Source: Pseudomonadota bacterium
GTDB taxonomy: Bacteria > Pseudomonadota > Gammaproteobacteria > Steroidobacterales > Steroidobacteraceae
Assembly: GCA_021820785.1 (NCBI GenBank)
Contig: JAKADE010000053.1
Location: 1-11,405 of the forward strand
Length of the DNA stretch: 11,405 nucleotides
Reading direction: 5' to 3'
Shown here one piece after another: positions 7,266 to 11,405 of the stretch. Numbering within the stretch: the first letter of the stretch is position 1; every line of letters begins with the position of its first letter. The translations under genes were made by a program, and so were the position numbers. The notes beneath the pieces are model-generated. The model had not been told where the DNA came from and did no database searches. It saw nothing but the letters and a program-made list of their open reading frames with translations.

Positions 7266-7270
7266 CCTCC
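7266..7270 (-). promoter_or_regulatory. Strong ribosome binding site of the GFA gene
   Basis: On the minus strand GGAGG lies 6 nt before ATG 7259, within a purine run GGGGGAGGA. It is the best Shine-Dalgarno seen in the window. It decides the start of the GFA gene against a longer open frame that runs back to 7700 through the DUF962 gene. Confidence 0.8.
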
Positions 7271-7275
7271 CCCTG

Positions 7276-7294
7276 CGCCGGCACGCAGCCGGCG
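7276..7294 (-). other. Intercistronic hairpin between DUF962 and GFA genes
   Basis: A perfect 7-bp inverted repeat, CGCCGGC (7276-7282) and GCCGGCG (7288-7294), with a 5-nt loop, sits in the 44-bp gap just upstream of the GFA Shine-Dalgarno. There is no T-run, so it is unlikely to be an intrinsic terminator. An mRNA-stability or processing hairpin separating the two cistrons is a possible role, as is chance in GC-rich DNA. Confidence 0.3.
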
Positions 7295-7303
7295 GCGCGG
7301 CGT

Positions 7304-7723
7304 TTACTTCAGCACGACCCACAGCGGGCCGATGAGCAAGAACGTCAGATCCTGAAAGAATTTCGGGCGTTGTCCCTCGATCGCGTGCCCGATGAACTGG
7401 CCGATCCAGGCGATGATGAACAGCCCGACTGCCACGGGCCTGAGCGGGACGGTGACCGGCCAGAACGCGAGGATGAGCACGCACACGGCCAGCTGCGCCG
7501 CCATCGCCACGGTGGCCCGCGTGCCGAGCCGCAGATAAAAAGGAGCCACCGCGATCATCACCAGGTAGGCGGCGCGCACCCCGGCGATCTGCACGCTCCA
7601 GAGCAGGGCGATCAGGGCGAACAGGATCGCCGGCACGCACACCGTGTGCAGCACGCGGTTGACCGGGTGGTGGTGCGACAGCGAGTACTCCGTCAGCCAC
7701 TGATCGAGCGTTTTATGGGCCAT
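7304..7723 (-). CDS. DUF962 / Mpo1-like integral membrane protein
   Basis: A 139-residue protein of the DUF962 (YGL010w/Mpo1-like) family. The family signature is clear: an N-terminal LDQWLTEYSLSHHHPVNRVLH (6-26) followed by TVCVPA, and near the end GQFIGHAIEGQRPKFF (108-123). His17-19, His26 and His113 are candidate metal ligands. The yeast member Mpo1 is an Fe(II)-dependent dioxygenase in alpha-oxidation of 2-hydroxy fatty acids at the ER; bacterial members are far less characterised, so the same chemistry is only a suggestion. About four hydrophobic helices lie between residues 28 and 110 (near 28-42, 47-63, 72-88 and 97-112). It starts 15 bp after the DUF1697 stop and ends 44 bp before the GFA gene, which fits one operon. 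The start ATG has only a weak ribosome binding site. Confidence 0.88.
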   Translation of the reverse strand: MAHKTLDQWLTEYSLSHHHPVNRVLHTVCVPAILFALIALLWSVQIAGVRAAYLVMIAVAPFYLRLGTRATVAMAAQLAVCVLILAFWPVTVPLRPVAVGLFIIAWIGQFIGHAIEGQRPKFFQDLTFLLIGPLWVVLK

Positions 7724-7738
7724 GGCAGGCGGTCCCGT

Positions 7739-8248
7739 TCAGCGTTGTGCGGCCAGCACCGCGAGCGCACCGATCGTATTGAGGTTGCGCGCCGTCCCGG
7801 TGGCGGCGGCGGGAATGACCAGCCTGGAGGCGCCGATTCCGTCCGGGTAGTGCACGTAGATCTCGCGGGTGCCGCAGGCGAGGCGCTCGTCCTTGCGGCC
7901 GCGGACGCCCGTGATTGCGTCCGCCGGGGGCGTCGCCTCGAGGAAGATCGCCACCGTGCGGCTCGGCGGCGACTCGGGAAACGGGTTCGCCGCCAGCACG
8001 GCCGCCAGCTGTGCCGCGGTGCGCACCTGCACGCCGATCGGCTTGCCGAAGTAGCCCGCGAGCTGGCGCATCAGCGCCTCGCGGACCTGCGGCTCGCCGC
8101 GGCGGCTCTCGAACAGGGCGTTGCCCGAGGCGATGTAGGTGCGCGGGTGATCGAAGCCGGCCGTGCGGCACATCTGGACCAGGGCCGGCATCGGCAGCGG
8201 GGTGCCGCCGACGTTGATGGCACGGAGCAGGGCGACATAGGCGCTCAT
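7739..8248 (-). CDS. DUF1697 family protein
   Basis: A 169-residue conserved protein of unknown biochemical function, probably cytosolic. The DUF1697 signature is plain: YVALLRAINVGG (4-15) at the N-terminus, GFDHPRTYIASGNALFES (31-48), and a C-terminal GTARNLNTIGALAVLA that corresponds to the family's TxRNWNT motif with Leu in place of the usual Trp. The length is close to the family norm (about 170-180). There is no signal peptide or membrane helix. The ATG at 8248 puts the YVALLRAINVGG motif at the extreme N-terminus, as usual. The gene follows the tRNA gene by 54 bp and precedes the DUF962 gene by 15 bp, so it may be read through from the tRNA promoter or have its own, which was not identified. 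Confidence 0.92.
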   Translation of the reverse strand: MSAYVALLRAINVGGTPLPMPALVQMCRTAGFDHPRTYIASGNALFESRRGEPQVREALMRQLAGYFGKPIGVQVRTAAQLAAVLAANPFPESPPSRTVAIFLEATPPADAITGVRGRKDERLACGTREIYVHYPDGIGASRLVIPAAATGTARNLNTIGALAVLAAQR

Positions 8249-8302
8249 CGCTTCGCAGGCCCCGGGGCAGGGAGTGTGTCGGCCGCGTCGTACGGCGGAA
8301 TC

Positions 8303-8375
8303 TGGGCCCGGTAGGATTCGAACCTACGACCAAGGGATTATGAGTCCCCTGCACTAACCGCTGTGCTACAGGCCC
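8303..8375 (-). tRNA. tRNA with CAU anticodon, probably tRNA-Ile2 (lysidine-modified)
   Basis: A 73-nt cloverleaf folds by eye. The acceptor is GGGCCTG/CGGGCCC with one G-T pair, the D-stem GCAC/GTGC, and the anticodon stem GGGGA/TCCCT with loop CTCATAA. The variable loop is TGGTC, the T-stem GTAGG/CCTAC with loop TTCGAAT, and the discriminator is A. The anticodon CAT could mean Met or Ile2. Pairs C4-G69 and C5-G68, reported as TilS recognition features in E. coli tRNA-Ile2, are present. The short D-loop and the CTTGGTCG stretch also match Ile2, whereas elongator tRNA-Met differs there. It would therefore read AUA after lysidine modification. The 3' CCA is not encoded (GAT follows the discriminator), so it needs the CCA-adding enzyme. 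A tRNA-Ile2 gene close to rpoD is also, from memory, found in E. coli (ileX). Confidence 0.93.
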
Positions 8376-8387
8376 GCGAGGGCCGAC

Positions 8388-8393
8388 ATTCTA
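8388..8393 (-). promoter_or_regulatory. Candidate -10 element of the tRNA gene
   Basis: TAGAAT on the minus strand is one base from TATAAT and lies 12 bp upstream of the first tRNA base, a fitting place for a tRNA promoter. No good TTGACA-like -35 is found 16-18 bp further up (ACACCG at 17 bp spacing). The call rests on position and the -10 alone. Confidence 0.4.
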
Positions 8394-8430
8394 GCAGCGG
8401 CTCTGCGCGCCGGTGTGCGCAGCTGACACG

Positions 8431-8886
8431 CTAGGGCGCCAGGCAGCCGCTCAGCGGCGCTCTGGATTTGATCGTCTTCATGCACACGGTGGTCTCGATT
8501 CGCTGCACGCCGGGCATGCGGCTCACCTGCATGCGCAGCAGTTCATCGAGTGCGGCGATTTCCGTCACCAGGACGTGCATCAGGTAGTCCGCCTGCCCGG
8601 CGGTGGTGTAGCACTGCAGCACCGCCGGGTGGCGCTCGGCGGCCGCTTCGAACTCGGCATACCGCGCCGAATCGATGCTCACGTACACGAACGCGTGCAC
8701 CCGCAACCCGAGCTGCTCGGCGTCGAGTTCCGCCCGGTAGCCGCGGATCAGCCCCTGGCGTTCCAGTTCGCGCACGCGCTGCCAGCAGGGGGTTTTGGAC
8801 AGGCCCACGCGCTGGCCGAGCTCGGCGAACGAAATACGCGCATCCTGTTCGAGCGAGCGCACGATCTCCCGGTCGATCTTGTCCAC
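8431..8886 (-). CDS. Lrp/AsnC family transcriptional regulator
   Basis: A 151-residue DNA-binding regulator of the feast/famine family, usually an octamer or dimer responding to an amino acid. The N-terminal helix-turn-helix (about 1-60) shows DKIDREIVRSLEQDARISF, then LGQRVGLSKTPCWQRVRELE, very close to the Lrp pattern (LSPTPCLERVRRLE). The RAM ligand-binding domain (about 64-140) shows HAFVYVSI, then the turn TAGQADYLMHVLV (95-107), and ends GVQRIETTVCMKTIK. The start is set at GTG 8886 because it places Asp-Lys-Ile-Asp-Arg at the N-terminus as in relatives; the frame is open upstream to 9231, but that runs through the divergent gene. There is no Shine-Dalgarno. The gene is divergent from the DUF4404 gene and stops 55 bp upstream of the tRNA. 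The ligand cannot be read from the sequence; the RAM end resembles BkdR/PutR-type local regulators more than global Lrp, which is a weak hint. Confidence 0.93.
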   Translation of the reverse strand: MDKIDREIVRSLEQDARISFAELGQRVGLSKTPCWQRVRELERQGLIRGYRAELDAEQLGLRVHAFVYVSIDSARYAEFEAAAERHPAVLQCYTTAGQADYLMHVLVTEIAALDELLRMQVSRMPGVQRIETTVCMKTIKSRAPLSGCLAP

Positions 8887-8902
8887 GGATGTTCTGCAGG
8901 AA

Positions 8903-8914
8903 TGATTTTTATCA
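8903..8914. promoter_or_regulatory. AT-rich palindrome in the Lrp/DUF4404 intergenic region
   Basis: TGAT-TTTT-ATCA is a 4+4 palindrome in an AT-rich island of otherwise GC-rich DNA, starting 17 bp upstream of the Lrp-family GTG start. It lies between two divergent genes. Lrp-type proteins prefer AT-rich inverted repeats and often repress their own gene, so this is a plausible autoregulatory site. It could equally be the AT-rich core of the regulator's own promoter (TGATAA on the minus strand). Confidence 0.35.
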
Positions 8915-8972
8915 GGCGATCGTTCTACGCCTTTGCTGTGATGCAGTCCACTCGTGCCGCAGGGTTCTCGGC

Positions 8973-8978
8973 TAGAAT
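8973..8978 (+). promoter_or_regulatory. Candidate -10 element of the DUF4404 gene
   Basis: TAGAAT lies 28 bp upstream of the chosen start of the plus-strand gene. It occurs in the same octamer, GCTAGAAT, as the tRNA -10 on the other strand. No good -35 hexamer is at 16-18 bp. Position suits a short leader that includes the GGAG ribosome binding site. Confidence 0.35.
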
Positions 8979-8996
8979 CCCTGCAGTTGAGGCAAT

Positions 8997-9000
8997 GGAG
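8997..9000 (+). promoter_or_regulatory. Ribosome binding site deciding the DUF4404 start
   Basis: GGAG lies 6 nt before ATG 9007, a normal spacing. The other in-frame ATG at 8995 has its GAGG only 2 nt upstream, which is too close to work well. This favours 9007. Confidence 0.6.
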
Positions 9001-9006
9001 CGGTCG

Positions 9007-9291
9007 ATGAACCAAGGGCGCACGAGCGAAGAGACCCTGCGTGAACTGTTGGCGCGGGTGCACGAACGGTTGAGTCAGAGCGGCTCGATCGATGCGGAGT
9101 CGCGCCAGATGCTCGGCGCACTGGTGCAGGACATCGGCCGTGCCCTGGGGGAGGGGCCGGCGGACAGCGGTTCGGTGAGCGGGCACGCCTCGCGCCTGGA
9201 GGGAATGGCCGTGCGCTTCCAGGCCGATCACCCGGCGCTCGCCGAGCTGCTTCGCCAGCTCACCGATGCGCTGGGGAAGTTCGGGATCTAG
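9007..9291 (+). CDS. DUF4404 family protein
   Basis: A 94-residue small soluble protein of the DUF4404 family, whose function is not known. It has the family layout: an N-terminal helix with LRELLARVHERLSQS (11-25), a second helix around ESRQMLGALVQDIGRAL (31-47), a polar linker, and the conserved C-terminal block LEGMAVRFQADHPALAELLR then ALGKFGI at the very end. No Cys and no membrane segment. ATG 9007 is preferred over the in-frame ATG at 8995 because of the GGAG 6 nt upstream; the longer start would add only four residues. It is divergent from the Lrp-type regulator, which could regulate it, and convergent with rpoD, from which it is separated by a hairpin beginning at its own stop codon. 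It is the only convincing plus-strand gene here. Confidence 0.9.
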   Translation: MNQGRTSEETLRELLARVHERLSQSGSIDAESRQMLGALVQDIGRALGEGPADSGSVSGHASRLEGMAVRFQADHPALAELLRQLTDALGKFGI

Positions 9292-9317
9292 CCGGCCGCG
9301 CGTCTCGCGCGGCCGGC
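9291..9317. terminator. Perfect 12-bp hairpin between convergent DUF4404 and rpoD
   Basis: GCCGGCCGCGCG (9291-9302) and CGCGCGGCCGGC (9306-9317) pair perfectly around a TCT loop. The repeat begins on the last base of the DUF4404 stop codon and ends 7 bp from the rpoD stop, so it would form in both transcripts. No T-run follows on either strand, so it is an atypical intrinsic terminator; a bidirectional block or 3'-end stabiliser is likely. Confidence 0.65.
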
Positions 9318-9324
9318 GAATCCA

Positions 9325-11403
<2,079 letters not shown>

Positions 11404-11405
11404 TG

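Noticed and set aside
7260..7700. In-frame extension of the GFA gene
   Set aside because: It overlaps the DUF962 gene, has no conserved motif, and the strong GGAGG fixes the start at 7259.
7235..8314. A 359-codon plus-strand open frame
   Set aside because: Antisense to the DUF962 and DUF1697 genes, His/Arg/Gln-rich, no motif.
8303..8375. Reading the CAU tRNA as elongator or initiator tRNA-Met
   Set aside because: The first base pair G1-C72 is formed, unlike most initiator tRNAs, and C4-G69/C5-G68 and the variable region fit Ile2 better. Elongator Met is not fully excluded.
8887..9231. In-frame extension of the Lrp-family gene
   Set aside because: It is antisense to the DUF4404 gene and its promoter region; family members start at about the GTG 8886 position.

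Overview
This window is GC-rich bacterial chromosomal DNA, very probably from a gammaproteobacterium. The basis is an RpoD whose region 1.1, 1.2, 2 and 4 motifs read almost like the E. coli protein, a DUF4404 gene, an Lrp-type regulator and a CAU-anticodon tRNA near rpoD. The GC-rich codon use and the long N-terminal extension on RpoD would suit the Xanthomonadales/Nevskiales side of the class, but that placement is only a guess. No insertion sequence, phage gene, CRISPR array or integrase was seen. Almost everything is on the minus strand; the one convincing plus-strand gene is the short DUF4404 gene.

Left part (1-6599, read right to left): an ECF-type sigma factor (6015-6599), a two-helix membrane protein in the anti-sigma position (5536-6018), and a large composite membrane protein (3824-5539). 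The composite protein has a signal peptide, about six bactofilin-like 17-19 residue repeats, a multi-helix membrane block and a C-terminal RDD domain. These three genes are joined by ATGA start/stop overlaps. After a 144-bp gap with inverted repeats come an RND-type periplasmic adaptor (2420-3679) and the inner-membrane RND pump (1-2423, 3' end outside the window), again joined by ATGA. No outer-membrane channel gene is in view. The simplest reading is an envelope-stress style sigma module with its own membrane output protein, followed by an efflux pump that may or may not belong to its regulon.

Middle part (6711-8375): a likely transcription unit starting with a tRNA with anticodon CAU, best read as tRNA-Ile2 (lysidine type). 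It continues with a DUF1697 protein, a DUF962/Mpo1-like membrane protein and a GFA/CENP-V-type zinc protein. The 111-bp gap between the GFA gene and the sigma gene must hold the sigma operon promoter, but no clear promoter was recognised there.

Right part (8431-11403): an Lrp/AsnC regulator is transcribed away from the DUF4404 gene across a short intergenic region with an AT-rich palindrome. The DUF4404 gene converges on rpoD, with a perfect 12-bp-stem hairpin between their stop codons. RpoD is complete but carries about 80 extra Lys/Ala/Pro-rich residues at its N-terminus. No stretch over 300 bases lacks a gene; the largest gap is 144 bp (3680-3823).

The best candidate for something under-described is the ECF sigma / two-helix protein / bactofilin-like-RDD cassette. 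The rest is ordinary housekeeping or conserved-hypothetical content.
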